From: an uncultured Oscillospiraceae bacterium
GTDB taxonomy: Bacteria > Bacillota > Clostridia > Oscillospirales > Acutalibacteraceae
Assembly (NCBI GenBank): GCA_902478605.1
Contig: CABSLQ010000100.1
Location: forward strand, 1-7,401
DNA length: 7,401 nt
Reading direction: 5' to 3'
The number at the start of each line of letters is the position of its first letter. Position 1 is the stretch's first letter. Made by a program: the position numbers and the translations under genes. The notes under the pieces are model-generated. The model worked only from the letters and a program-made list of their open reading frames with translations. It was not told the origin of the DNA and made no database searches. Positions 1 through 5,113 of the stretch are shown here, in pieces.

Positions 1-88
1 CGGCGGCCGTTAGCCGTTATCCTGCCCTGTGGAGCTCGGACTTTCCTCATGCGGTCGCCCGCACGCAGCTGTTCAGCCCGCTCATCGT
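1..88 (-). ncRNA. rnpB: RNase P RNA, 5' part (runs off left edge)
   Basis: Read on the minus strand, positions 49 to 1 begin with GAGGAAAGTCC, followed by GAGCTCCACAGGGCAGG and an AACGGCTAACGGCCG stretch. This is the conserved CR-I/P4-proximal region of bacterial RNase P RNA. The 5' stems precede it at about 88-50. The RNA is the catalytic subunit of RNase P, which matures the 5' ends of tRNAs. The 5' end at about 86-88 is inferred from the promoter at 94-122. Only about the first quarter is present; the rest lies left of the window. No protein reading frame explains this stretch. Confidence 0.9.
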
Positions 89-93
89 CCTCC

Positions 94-122
94 AGTGTAA
101 TGCATTCCGCCCCAAAAGTCAA
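94..122 (-). promoter_or_regulatory. Promoter of rnpB
   Basis: On the minus strand TTGACT (122-117) is followed after 17 bp by TACACT (99-94), which predicts a start near 86-88, directly before the RNase P RNA. The -35 hexamer contains the TGA stop codon of the upstream acetyltransferase gene, so the two genes are packed without a spacer. Confidence 0.8.
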
Positions 123-568
123 CCGTCAAAGGCGTCCAGTTCCATCCGCATTTCACGGTGGGGCACGTGTCCGTCCATATGCTCCTCGCCGCAGACGGCG
201 AAGCCCTGCTTTTCATAAAAGGGGATCACCCGGCATTGGGCATCCAGCTCGGCCTGCCGCGCGCCGAGTTCCCGCGCTTTGCGCAGCATTTCCGCCACCA
301 GCCGCGCTCCCAGCCCCGTCCCCCGGTGAGAACGGCGCACCGCAATGCGGCCAAGCCCGATTACGCCCGGTCCGCGCGTATACAGCCGGCCGGTGGCGAC
401 CGGCACCGAGCCGTCGAAGGCGATCACGTGCCGCGCCGTTTTGTCCGCATCGTCCAGTTCCTCTTCCGGGCGGTAGCCCTGCTCCTCGCAGAACACCTCC
501 AGGCGCACCGCATAGGCCGCCGACAGATCCGCTGTCCCCTCCAGCCACTGCCATCGAATGTCGCTCAT
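119..568 (-). CDS. GNAT family N-acetyltransferase
   Basis: A 149-residue cytoplasmic enzyme expected to transfer an acetyl group from acetyl-CoA to an amine; the substrate cannot be told. The acetyl-CoA motif A is visible as IGLGRIAV (about 70-77) followed by R82-G-T-G-L-G87, the R-x-x-G-x-G loop. Motif B is around VIPFYEKQGF (114-123). The C-terminal EEHMDGHVPHREM pattern resembles the ElaA/YjcF-like branch, and the length is normal for a single GNAT domain. The ATG at 568 is chosen over the upstream ATG at 613 because GAGGGAG lies 5 bp before it and homologous sequence begins there. It has its own promoter (602-630) and precedes rnpB. Confidence 0.9.
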   Translation of the reverse strand: MSDIRWQWLEGTADLSAAYAVRLEVFCEEQGYRPEEELDDADKTARHVIAFDGSVPVATGRLYTRGPGVIGLGRIAVRRSHRGTGLGARLVAEMLRKARELGARQAELDAQCRVIPFYEKQGFAVCGEEHMDGHVPHREMRMELDAFDG

Positions 569-601
569 ATACGCTCCCTCGCTTTGGTGTAGTCCCGCTC
601 C

Positions 602-630
602 AGTATACCGCAAAACAGAACCGGCGGCAA
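602..630 (-). promoter_or_regulatory. Promoter of the acetyltransferase gene
   Basis: On the minus strand TTGCCG (630-625) and TATACT (607-602) are separated by 17 bp. The predicted start is near 595, about 27 nt upstream of the chosen ATG at 568. The -35 lies within the candidate terminator hairpin that follows the AraC-type gene. Confidence 0.6.
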
Positions 631-643
631 GTATATGGCCGGT
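611..643 (-). terminator. Candidate terminator after the AraC-type gene
   Basis: Just after the TAA at 646-648, the minus strand can form a 6-bp stem ACCGGC/GCCGGT (643-638 with 625-620) with a 12-nt loop, followed by TCTGTTTTG. The stem is short and the U tract imperfect, so this is a weak call. Confidence 0.45.
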
Positions 644-645
644 CT

Positions 646-1371
646 TTACGGCACCGGGACAGTCAGCCGGCGGAACCGGCCGGGCGAAACACCGAATCGG
701 CGGGAAAAGGCGCGGTAAAAGGTCTTGTCGTCGCGGAATCCCACCGCTTCGGCCACGGCCGCCACGCTTTTTTCACCCCGCAGCAGCCGCGCCGCCTCCT
801 GCAGCCGCATATGCAGAATGTACTGATGCGGCGGAAGGCCCGCCGCCGCCTTGAAGCGGCGGCTGAAATACTGCGCATTATACCCGAACCGGGCGCTCAG
901 CTCCCGCAGCGTAAGGGGATCGGCAAGATGGGTGACGATATATTGGTGCACTTGCGCGAGAAAAGGCGAGGGCGGTGCGAAGGCCCCGCTTTCCAGGCAA
1001 CGGACGACGAACGCATCAGCCAGGGATGCCGCAGCCTCTGAATGCTCGGCGTAAGCGGCGCGCAGCGCCCCGAACACGGCACCCGCCGTTCCGGCCGCTT
1101 CCAGGCAAATCAGATGCGGCACCAGTACCGGATGCACATCGATATGGATAAAGGTACAATCCAGTAAATCGGCGCAGTCGGTGGTCATGTGATAGGGGAC
1201 TGTGGACGGGAACACATAAATCTTCCCCGTTTCCAGCCGGCGTGCTTCCCTGTCATCCGTATAGCGGACGACGCCCCCATGTATCCAGTATACCCGGCAG
1301 TATCCGGGCGGCGCCGGTTCGTCCACATGCCAGTCGGCCGGAACCCGGACGTTGCCTCCCCCCAGCAGCAT
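646..1371 (-). CDS. AraC-family transcriptional regulator
   Basis: A 241-residue regulator with a cupin-like sensing domain and a C-terminal AraC/XylS DNA-binding domain. The N-terminal part (about 15-90) has the beta-rich pattern of an AraC ligand-binding barrel, for example the segment ending in GKIYVFPSTVPYHM. The DNA-binding part (about 140-236) shows both helix-turn-helix units: LTLRELSARFGYNAQYFSR (154-172) and VAAVAEAVGFRDDKTFYRA (203-221), ending in the family signature FGVSPGRFR (226-234). The ATG at 1371 has AAGGGGGAG about 5 bp upstream. It diverges from the URO-D-like gene, with both promoters in a 159-bp gap, so it probably controls that gene and perhaps itself; the inducer is unknown. 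Confidence 0.92.
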   Translation of the reverse strand: MLLGGGNVRVPADWHVDEPAPPGYCRVYWIHGGVVRYTDDREARRLETGKIYVFPSTVPYHMTTDCADLLDCTFIHIDVHPVLVPHLICLEAAGTAGAVFGALRAAYAEHSEAAASLADAFVVRCLESGAFAPPSPFLAQVHQYIVTHLADPLTLRELSARFGYNAQYFSRRFKAAAGLPPHQYILHMRLQEAARLLRGEKSVAAVAEAVGFRDDKTFYRAFSRRFGVSPGRFRRLTVPVP

Positions 1372-1411
1372 ACGGTCTCCCCCTTTTTTGTAAGCTTGCC
1401 GTTCTTCCTCC

Positions 1412-1440
1412 AGTATGCGCTTTCCCCGTTAGGATGTCAA
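1412..1440 (-). promoter_or_regulatory. Promoter of the AraC-type gene
   Basis: On the minus strand TTGACA (1440-1435) is followed after 17 bp by CATACT (1417-1412). The predicted start is near 1405, giving a leader of about 34 nt. It is back to back with the promoter at 1471-1499, leaving about 30 bp in which a regulator could bind. Confidence 0.75.
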
Positions 1441-1470
1441 GATTTGCGAAGTTTATGTCCGAATAAGCCG

Positions 1471-1499
1471 TTGCTGGCAAAGGCTCTGCCCGCTATACT
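1471..1499 (+). promoter_or_regulatory. Promoter of the URO-D-like gene
   Basis: TTGCTG (1471-1476) and TATACT (1494-1499) are separated by 17 bp. The start is expected near 1506, about 25 nt before the ATG at 1531. The weak -35 fits a promoter that needs an activator such as the divergent AraC-type protein. Confidence 0.7.
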
Positions 1500-1530
1500 G
1501 GTAGCATACTTTGAAAGGGGCACGATACGC

Positions 1531-2784
1531 ATGAGCACACCGCTGAATCCGTCGGAAAAGGATATCCTGTGCAGGCTGGTCAACGACTACATGGAAGCCG
1601 CTCGGCAGCCCATACAGGCCGAAAAAATCCGTTTGTGGAAAGCCCTCAACCGCGGCAGAATGGTGCGGCCCATGGTCACCATCGATCAGCTGCCCTGGCA
1701 CGAGCTTGCCTGTGACGAGCTGACCACGCACATCCGCGATCCGTATTGGGCCGAGGTAGAAACCAGCTTGCGGCAGACGCTGTACAAATGGCGGCATTTC
1801 CCCGTCGATATGGTGATCGATCCCTTTATTCCCATTCCCAAGGCGCTCACCCTTACCGGCTATGGCATCGCCCCCGACGAAGAGGTCATCGGCGATGCCA
1901 ATGCGTCCGCTATCTCCCATCAGTATCATAACCAGATCCAAACGCTGGAAGATGTAAACAAAATTCAGGACTACCACATTCGGCACGATGAGGCGCAGAC
2001 GGCGCAGCGGCTGGAGGAGGCGCAGCTTCTGTTCGGCGATCTGGCGCCTGCCGTCCCGATGGGCTGTACCCTGCATCTCGGCGTTTGGGATACCCTTTCC
2101 ATGCTGATGGGGGTTGAAAACGTCTATTTTGCCCTTGTGGATCAGCCCGAACTGCTGCACGCCGCGATGGAACGCATCACACAGTCGATGCTTTGCGCCA
2201 TCGGGGATGCAGACGCCTGCGGCGCCCATAACGACAACGCCAACATTTGCCATTGTTCCCATATCTATACCGACGAGCTGCTGCCCGGCAGCGGGGAAGG
2301 CCGCGGTCCGCTGGCCCAAAACTGCTGGGCGTTCGGCATGGCACAGCTGTTTACCTCAACCTCTCCCGCCGTATTTGAGGAATTCGAGCTTCCCTATATC
2401 TCCCGCATGGCCGAAAAGTTCGGCATGCTGTATTACGGGTGCTGCGAACGGCTGGACGATCGGCTGGAGCTGGTTAAACGTATTCCCCACGTGCGCAAGG
2501 TTTCCTGCAGTCCGTGGAGCGATCGCAAACGGTTCGCGGAGAACATTGGCCCCGACCTGGTGATGTCCAATAAGCCGAACCCTGCCTTCCTGGCAGACAG
2601 CAGCCTGGAGGAAGCCGTCATCGAAGAGGATCTGCGCCGTACCTGTGAGCTGGCCGTGCAGAATCGTGTCAACGCGGAATTTCTTCTCAAGGATATCTCT
2701 ACCGTCCGCGGCGATCCCACCCGCCTGCAGAAATGGGCCGCCGTCGCCATGCGGGTAGTCGAGGACTACAGCGTGGCATATTGA
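1531..2784 (+). CDS. Uroporphyrinogen decarboxylase-like (URO-D/MtaA superfamily) protein
   Basis: A 417-residue soluble protein of the URO-D/corrinoid-methyltransferase TIM-barrel superfamily, in the divergent branch common in anaerobic Clostridia, not a haem-pathway HemE. Seen in the sequence: an N-terminal helical region (1-90), a segment VDMVIDPFIPIP (92-103), a Cys/His cluster ICHCSHIYTDELL (239-251), and the pair Y302-G-C-C-E306 followed by a conserved-looking run VRKVSCSPWSDRKRF (321-335) and SNKPNP (346-351). The cysteines are candidate zinc or methyl-transfer ligands by analogy with MtaA-type enzymes; this is inference. The ATG at 1531 follows AAAGGGG by 10 bp; the frame is open further upstream to 1189 but runs across both promoters. 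The C-terminus reaches the junction with the recombinase remnant, so the last few residues may not be original. The substrate is unknown. Confidence 0.85.
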   Translation: MSTPLNPSEKDILCRLVNDYMEAARQPIQAEKIRLWKALNRGRMVRPMVTIDQLPWHELACDELTTHIRDPYWAEVETSLRQTLYKWRHFPVDMVIDPFIPIPKALTLTGYGIAPDEEVIGDANASAISHQYHNQIQTLEDVNKIQDYHIRHDEAQTAQRLEEAQLLFGDLAPAVPMGCTLHLGVWDTLSMLMGVENVYFALVDQPELLHAAMERITQSMLCAIGDADACGAHNDNANICHCSHIYTDELLPGSGEGRGPLAQNCWAFGMAQLFTSTSPAVFEEFELPYISRMAEKFGMLYYGCCERLDDRLELVKRIPHVRKVSCSPWSDRKRFAENIGPDLVMSNKPNPAFLADSSLEEAVIEEDLRRTCELAVQNRVNAEFLLKDISTVRGDPTRLQKWAAVAMRVVEDYSVAY

Positions 2785-3218
2785 CGCTCACCCTTGAACA
2801 TATCCATTTGCCCGAGGGTTACATCATCGTGGACGGCAAAGGCAACAAGCAGCGCGTCGTCCCTCTGGGTCTCGGCACCCGCAAGGTGTTGTTTCGGTAT
2901 CTCTCCCGCCGTCCCGGCTGTGCGCAAACCGACCGTGCCTTTCTCATGTCCAATCTGCTGCCTGTCACGGACGCTACGCTGCGGCAGATGTTCCGCAATC
3001 TGAAAAAGCGTTCCGGTATTCCTCGGCTTCGTGCTCACCTGCTCCGGCATACTTTTGCTACCCGATACCTTGAGAATGGCGGCGATATGTACGCCCTTCA
3101 GCAGATTTTAGGCCATACCTCTTTGGAGATGGTCAAGAAGTATGTCCACTCTACAACCCGAAAAACTGTTCCTAGATTCCCAGAATTTAGCCCCCTTGAC
3201 AACCTTTTGCGCGCATAG
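2776..3218 (+). pseudogene. 5'-truncated tyrosine recombinase (XerC/D-like)
   Basis: About 146 codons matching the C-terminal catalytic half of a tyrosine recombinase. Present are the beta-hairpin region ending in KGNKQRVVPLG with its lysine, the H-x-x-R box HLLRHTFATRYLENGG, the second histidine in QQILGHTSLEMV, and the nucleophile region KKYVHST. Missing are the whole core-binding domain and the first catalytic arginine; homology starts with ILTLTLEHIHL, which in intact relatives directly follows the G-L-R-I-S-E motif. The frame stays open back to an ATG at 2733, but those codons belong to the URO-D-like gene, so that start is accidental. A deletion or recombination joined the two genes near 2776. 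The protein should be inactive even if made. Confidence 0.85.
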
Positions 3219-3272
3219 AAAAACACCCGCCAGCCCTGTATCCACAAGGCTTGACGGGTGCTTTCTCTTTCT
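3219..3272. terminator. Bidirectional terminator after the recombinase remnant
   Basis: CACCCG (3224-3229) pairs with CGGGTG (3255-3260), and the stem continues with one mismatch and one bulged base to GCC/GGC (3233-3235 with 3248-3250). On the plus strand a pyrimidine-rich tail follows (TTTCTCTTTCTTT, 3262-3274). On the minus strand five U residues follow (3223-3219). It begins right at the recombinase stop codon. Confidence 0.75.
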
Positions 3273-3318
3273 TTGTAAGGGCAATATCAAAACGCCAGCT
3301 TATGGTCGGGCGGCAAAG

Positions 3319-3357
3319 CAAAAAGCAGTCGGCAACTCGTCGCAAATTGCCGACCGC
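3319..3357 (-). terminator. Terminator behind the older tRNA-Lys 3' fragment
   Basis: On the minus strand GCGGTCGGCAA (3357-3347) pairs over 11 bp with TTGCCGACTGC (3335-3325), including one G-U pair, and is followed by TTTTTGCTTT. The wobble is an A-C mismatch on the plus strand, so the hairpin serves the minus direction. It begins 6 nt after the CCA of the tRNA fragment at 3363-3390 and is therefore probably the original terminator of the host tRNA-Lys gene. Confidence 0.7.
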
Positions 3358-3362
3358 AGGTC

Positions 3363-3390
3363 TGGTGATCCATCGGAGATTCGAACTCCG
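3363..3390 (-). repeat. tRNA-Lys 3' fragment, second copy (old att site)
   Basis: On the minus strand these 28 bases are CGGAG-TTCGAAT-CTCCG (T arm) followed by the 3' acceptor strand ATGGATC, discriminator A and CCA. They are identical to the last 28 bases of the fragment at 3542-3588. Identity to a tRNA stops at the 5' edge of the T arm, and no D arm, anticodon arm or 5' acceptor strand is found upstream. It is not a working tRNA. It looks like a displaced 3' end left by an integration whose crossover fell in or near the T arm. Confidence 0.8.
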
Positions 3391-3505
3391 AACATATCCG
3401 TTCGCGCAGCGAACGGCCAAAAAAATACCCGCCTGCTCTCTGCTTGCCTTCACTTCTCCTGGGGCATTTTGGGCTGCCCCTCGCATGAGTCTGCGACGGA
3501 ACATA
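3391..3505. other. Gene-free spacer between two tRNA fragments (possible remnant of an older element)
   Basis: No convincing coding frame was found. Two hairpins are visible: a perfect 8-bp stem CCGTTCGC/GCGAACGG with a GCA loop (3398-3416) and GGGGCA/TGCCCC further right (about 3460-3480). Neither is followed by a U tract in a useful direction. Lying between two displaced tRNA-Lys 3' ends, this stretch with the adjoining terminator may be all that is left of an earlier inserted element; this is inference. Confidence 0.4.
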
Positions 3506-3542
3506 AAAATAGCACCCACCCCTGCGGGGTAGGTGCTATTTT
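3506..3542 (-). terminator. Terminator directly after the tRNA-Lys fragment
   Basis: AAAATAGCACC (3506-3516) pairs perfectly with GGTGCTATTTT (3532-3542). After one mismatch there are 5 more pairs (3518-3522 with 3526-3530) and a TGC loop. On the minus strand it starts at the tRNA CCA and ends in TTTTTATG. It is a strong rho-independent terminator that also has some U tract on the plus strand. Confidence 0.85.
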
Positions 3543-3588
3543 GGTGATCCATCGGAGATTCGAACTCCGGACACCCTGATTAAAAGTC
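3542..3588 (-). repeat. attL: displaced 3' end of tRNA-Lys (anticodon UUU)
   Basis: On the minus strand this reads from GA of the anticodon stem, loop CTTTTAA (3586-3580, anticodon TTT at 3584-3582), stem TCAGG, variable GTGTC, T arm CGGAG-TTCGAAT-CTCCG and the acceptor end ATGGATC-A-CCA. Further 5' the expected CCTGA stem is replaced by TTAGA, and no D arm follows. The tRNA identity thus ends inside the anticodon stem, as expected when an integrase crosses over at the anticodon loop. The intact tRNA-Lys should stand at the right end of the element, rebuilt with the element's own copy of this 47-bp stretch. Confidence 0.85.
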
Positions 3589-3614
3589 TAATTTTATGCG
3601 TTTTTCGGCCCGCC

Positions 3615-3668
3615 TACACACGCGAAAAATGGCTTATTTACTAGGTTTTTTAATTTTTCGCGGGTGTA
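3615..3668. repeat. 16-bp inverted repeat beside attL
   Basis: TACACACGCGAAAAAT (3615-3630) and ATTTTTCGCGGGTGTA (3653-3668) are inverted copies with one mismatch, separated by 22 bp. No U tract follows on the minus strand, so it is a poor terminator for the integrase gene. It may be a binding site for integrase or an excision factor, or a protective 3' hairpin of the integrase mRNA. Confidence 0.6.
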
Positions 3669-3672
3669 CATA

Positions 3673-3712
3673 TTTTGACTGTGGTAGTCAAAAAGTAGTC
3701 AAAAAGTAGTCA
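3673..3712. repeat. 11-bp direct repeats, candidate integrase arm sites
   Basis: TAGTCAAAAAG occurs at 3685-3695 and 3696-3706, followed by a partial third unit TAGTCA at 3707-3712 that contains the integrase stop codon. An inverted partial copy, TTTTGACT (3673-3680), faces the array. The spacing of 11 bp puts every unit on the same face of the helix. Short direct repeats between attL and int are the usual layout of arm-type sites for Tn916/lambda-class integrases with an N-terminal arm-binding domain. Confidence 0.65.
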
Positions 3713-4750
3713 GCTTATAGAGGCAAATTGGGCGTTGATTCTGTCGGCTACGGCCAGCCCATCCTTGCGTTCCAGGTGCGTGTATATTTGCGCCGTCATC
3801 TGGATACTGCTGTGACCGAGCAAATACTGCGCCGTGCGTAAATCAATGCCTGCATAGTATAGATTTGTGGCATAGGTATGACGCAGCATATGAGGGTGAA
3901 CCGGAAATTCGACAACGCTGGAAACTTTCGCCCATAGCCTTGTCATCGCAATGCGGCTCATTGGCCCGCCGTCACCTTTTGTAATAACATATAGTCCTGT
4001 CTTCGGCGTAGCTTTCAGTATGTTCATTAGCGGCTCCGGTATCGGTATTGTCCGATGTGCCGCTTTGGTTTTCAACTCCTGCGACGGATCCGGCTGATTC
4101 CCTACAAAAGCCAAAGCTCGATTTACCGTCAAGCTGTTTTTCTCTATATCTCCCCATTGAAGCCCGAGGGCCTCCTCACGGCGCAAACCACAATAAAGGC
4201 ACAGTCCTATGAACGCCCTCGCCTTTGCGTCTGTAACGGCTTCTAGCAGGCTTTTAACCTGTTCTGCAGTCAGATACTTCACCTTATCCGGCGTAGCATG
4301 TTTGGTGGTTTTTAGGCCGGCTGTCGGGTCGCTGACAAGCAGCCCGTTGTGCTGGGCGGTTTGGAAAATCTGCCGCATGGTGATCAGAACTTTATGCTGC
4401 AGGCTCTCTGACAGGTTCGCCACTTCCGACATGACCTCCCGGACATGAACAGGCCGCACTGAACGAAGCGCAAGCCCTCCCAGATGCGAGGCGATATGTA
4501 CATTGTACGCGTCTCTATACATGCGCAGGGTGTTCGGGCGCAGGTCGGCCTTGTACTTTTCCAACCATATTTTTGCCCACTCCCCCACCGTCGTGTTATC
4601 GCCAACAACAATACCTTGGCTTGCCTCATAGCGCATAGTGTCAGCAGCGGCAGCCAGTTCGGCGAGCGTGCGGCCATATACGATTTTCTGCCGTCCATCC
4701 GGAAGAGTTATTTTGCGTTGATAACGACCGTCTTTCCGCTTTTTCGGCAT
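3710..4750 (-). CDS. int: Site-specific tyrosine integrase of the element
   Basis: A complete 346-residue integrase that recombines attP with the tRNA-Lys attB and, with an excision factor, reverses this. N-terminal arm-binding domain (about 1-50: KRKDGRYQRKITLPDGRQKIVYGRT in part), SAM-like core-binding domain (about 55-145), and catalytic domain (about 155-340). Catalytic residues seen: R190 in CGLRREEALGL, a lysine at 227 or 229 in ELKTKAAHR, H287 and R290 in HMLRH, H313 in LLGHSS, and nucleophile Y323 in IYTHL. The ATG at 4750 is preferred over the GTG at 4759 because GGGGTGG sits 5 bp before the ATG. The stop codon lies inside the 11-bp repeats. The gene points towards attL, and the promoter is unclear. 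Confidence 0.95.
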   Translation of the reverse strand: MPKKRKDGRYQRKITLPDGRQKIVYGRTLAELAAAADTMRYEASQGIVVGDNTTVGEWAKIWLEKYKADLRPNTLRMYRDAYNVHIASHLGGLALRSVRPVHVREVMSEVANLSESLQHKVLITMRQIFQTAQHNGLLVSDPTAGLKTTKHATPDKVKYLTAEQVKSLLEAVTDAKARAFIGLCLYCGLRREEALGLQWGDIEKNSLTVNRALAFVGNQPDPSQELKTKAAHRTIPIPEPLMNILKATPKTGLYVITKGDGGPMSRIAMTRLWAKVSSVVEFPVHPHMLRHTYATNLYYAGIDLRTAQYLLGHSSIQMTAQIYTHLERKDGLAVADRINAQFASIS

Positions 4751-4825
4751 ATCTGCCACCCCAATCTGCTATACCGCCCGGAGCAGGACGTTTTTAATCG
4801 CTTCGAATTCGAGGCGTTTAAAATC

Positions 4826-4854
4826 TGGACAAGCGTCCACCGCTATGCTATAAT
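4826..4854 (+). promoter_or_regulatory. Promoter of the toxin mRNA
   Basis: TGGACA (4826-4831), 17 bp, then TATAAT (4849-4854) with an extended -10 TG at 4846-4847. The predicted start is G4861, about 94 nt before the toxin ATG. A small inverted repeat TGGAC-N4-GTCCA (4826-4839) covers the -35 and could be an operator. Confidence 0.85.
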
Positions 4855-4907
4855 CCCGGTGTAAGGTGCTGTCGATAACGGTAGGCGGTTAGCCCTCTCA
4901 ACCTTAT

Positions 4908-4949
4908 GGGAGGGATGAAACCTTCTTTTCCCTCCCACGAAGGGAGGGG
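4908..4949 (+). promoter_or_regulatory. Hidden toxin ribosome binding site with a competing upstream copy
   Basis: The Shine-Dalgarno sequence GGGAGGGG (4942-4949), 5 nt before the toxin ATG, can pair through GGGAGGG (4942-4948) with CCCTCCC (4930-4936) across a 5-nt loop, which would block ribosomes. A second GGGAGGG at 4908-4914 can pair with the same CCCTCCC and free the Shine-Dalgarno. The three blocks therefore form two mutually exclusive hairpins. Confidence 0.7.
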
Positions 4950-4954
4950 TGCCT

Positions 4955-5041
4955 ATGTACATAACGCTGGCGGACTTGCTCCAATACAGCCTTGTGATAC
5001 TTGGCATTATCGGCCTGTTTGCGGCCATAAAAAAGAAGTAA
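4955..5041 (+). CDS. Small hydrophobic type I toxin (Hol_Tox / putative holin-like toxin family)
   Basis: A 28-residue peptide, MYITLADLLQ then YSLVILGIIGLFAAI and three lysines. It has a short polar start, one membrane-spanning helix (about residues 8-25) and a basic tail, the build of small membrane-damaging type I toxins. The MY-x-T-x-x-D-L-x-Q start matches the putative holin-like toxin peptides often annotated in Clostridia, as recalled from family knowledge. It would insert into the cytoplasmic membrane and depolarise it. A strong Shine-Dalgarno (4942-4949) precedes it, but in a hairpin. Its own promoter (4826-4854), terminator (5151-5188) and an antisense RNA over its 3' end support a real gene. 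It lies between integrase and accessory genes, as expected of an addiction module. Confidence 0.82.
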   Translation: MYITLADLLQYSLVILGIIGLFAAIKKK

Positions 5042-5072
5042 CCGCCACGCCTCACAAGCTGCGGTTACTTCT
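5029..5072 (-). terminator. Terminator of the antitoxin RNA
   Basis: AGAAGTAACCGC (5072-5061 on the minus strand) pairs over 12 bp with GCGGTTACTTCT (5045-5034), with a 15-nt loop, and is followed by TTTTT (5033-5029). The toxin TAA stop is inside the stem. On the plus strand no U tract follows, so toxin transcription should pass through. Confidence 0.88.
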
Positions 5073-5113
5073 GTAGCTACGAGGGGCTAACCGTCTTACC
5101 GGCAGCACCTTAC
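5029..5113 (-). ncRNA. Antisense RNA antitoxin of the small toxin gene
   Basis: A minus-strand transcript of about 85 nt is predicted from a consensus promoter (5120-5148, start near 5113) and a strong terminator (stem 5034-5072, U tract to 5029). It is fully complementary to the last codons, stop codon and 3' untranslated region of the toxin mRNA. Its 5' end is the complement of the segment that pairs with the toxin mRNA's own 5' end. It should bind the mRNA, block toxin synthesis and promote decay, as RatA does for TxpA in Bacillus. No reading frame of note is inside. Its existence is predicted from signals, not shown. Confidence 0.78.

Noticed and set aside
49..1041. 330-codon open frame on the plus strand
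   Set aside because: It is antisense to rnpB, the acetyltransferase and the AraC-type gene, and its product is Arg/Pro/Ala-rich without any domain. High GC content explains the long open frame.
1453..2319. 288-codon open frame on the minus strand
   Set aside because: It lies opposite the URO-D-like gene, has no ribosome binding site or domain and crosses that gene's promoter.
2733..2775. ATG at 2733 as start of the recombinase fragment
   Set aside because: These codons are the 3' end of the URO-D-like gene in another frame and have no resemblance to recombinases.
3142..3579. 145-codon plus-strand frame
   Set aside because: It runs across the end of the recombinase remnant, three terminators and both tRNA fragments; no start signal.
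3363..3620. Functional tRNA genes at the two tRNA-Lys-like stretches
   Set aside because: Neither has a D arm, a paired 5' acceptor strand or a complete anticodon stem upstream. Only 3' parts are present.
3685..3712. CRISPR-like repeat array
   Set aside because: The repeat units are 11 bp, directly adjacent and without spacers, so integrase arm sites explain them better.
4915..5076. 53-codon plus-strand frame overlapping the toxin gene
   Set aside because: The GGGAGGG touches its ATG with no spacing and the product has no recognisable character. The 28-residue peptide has the proper ribosome binding site.
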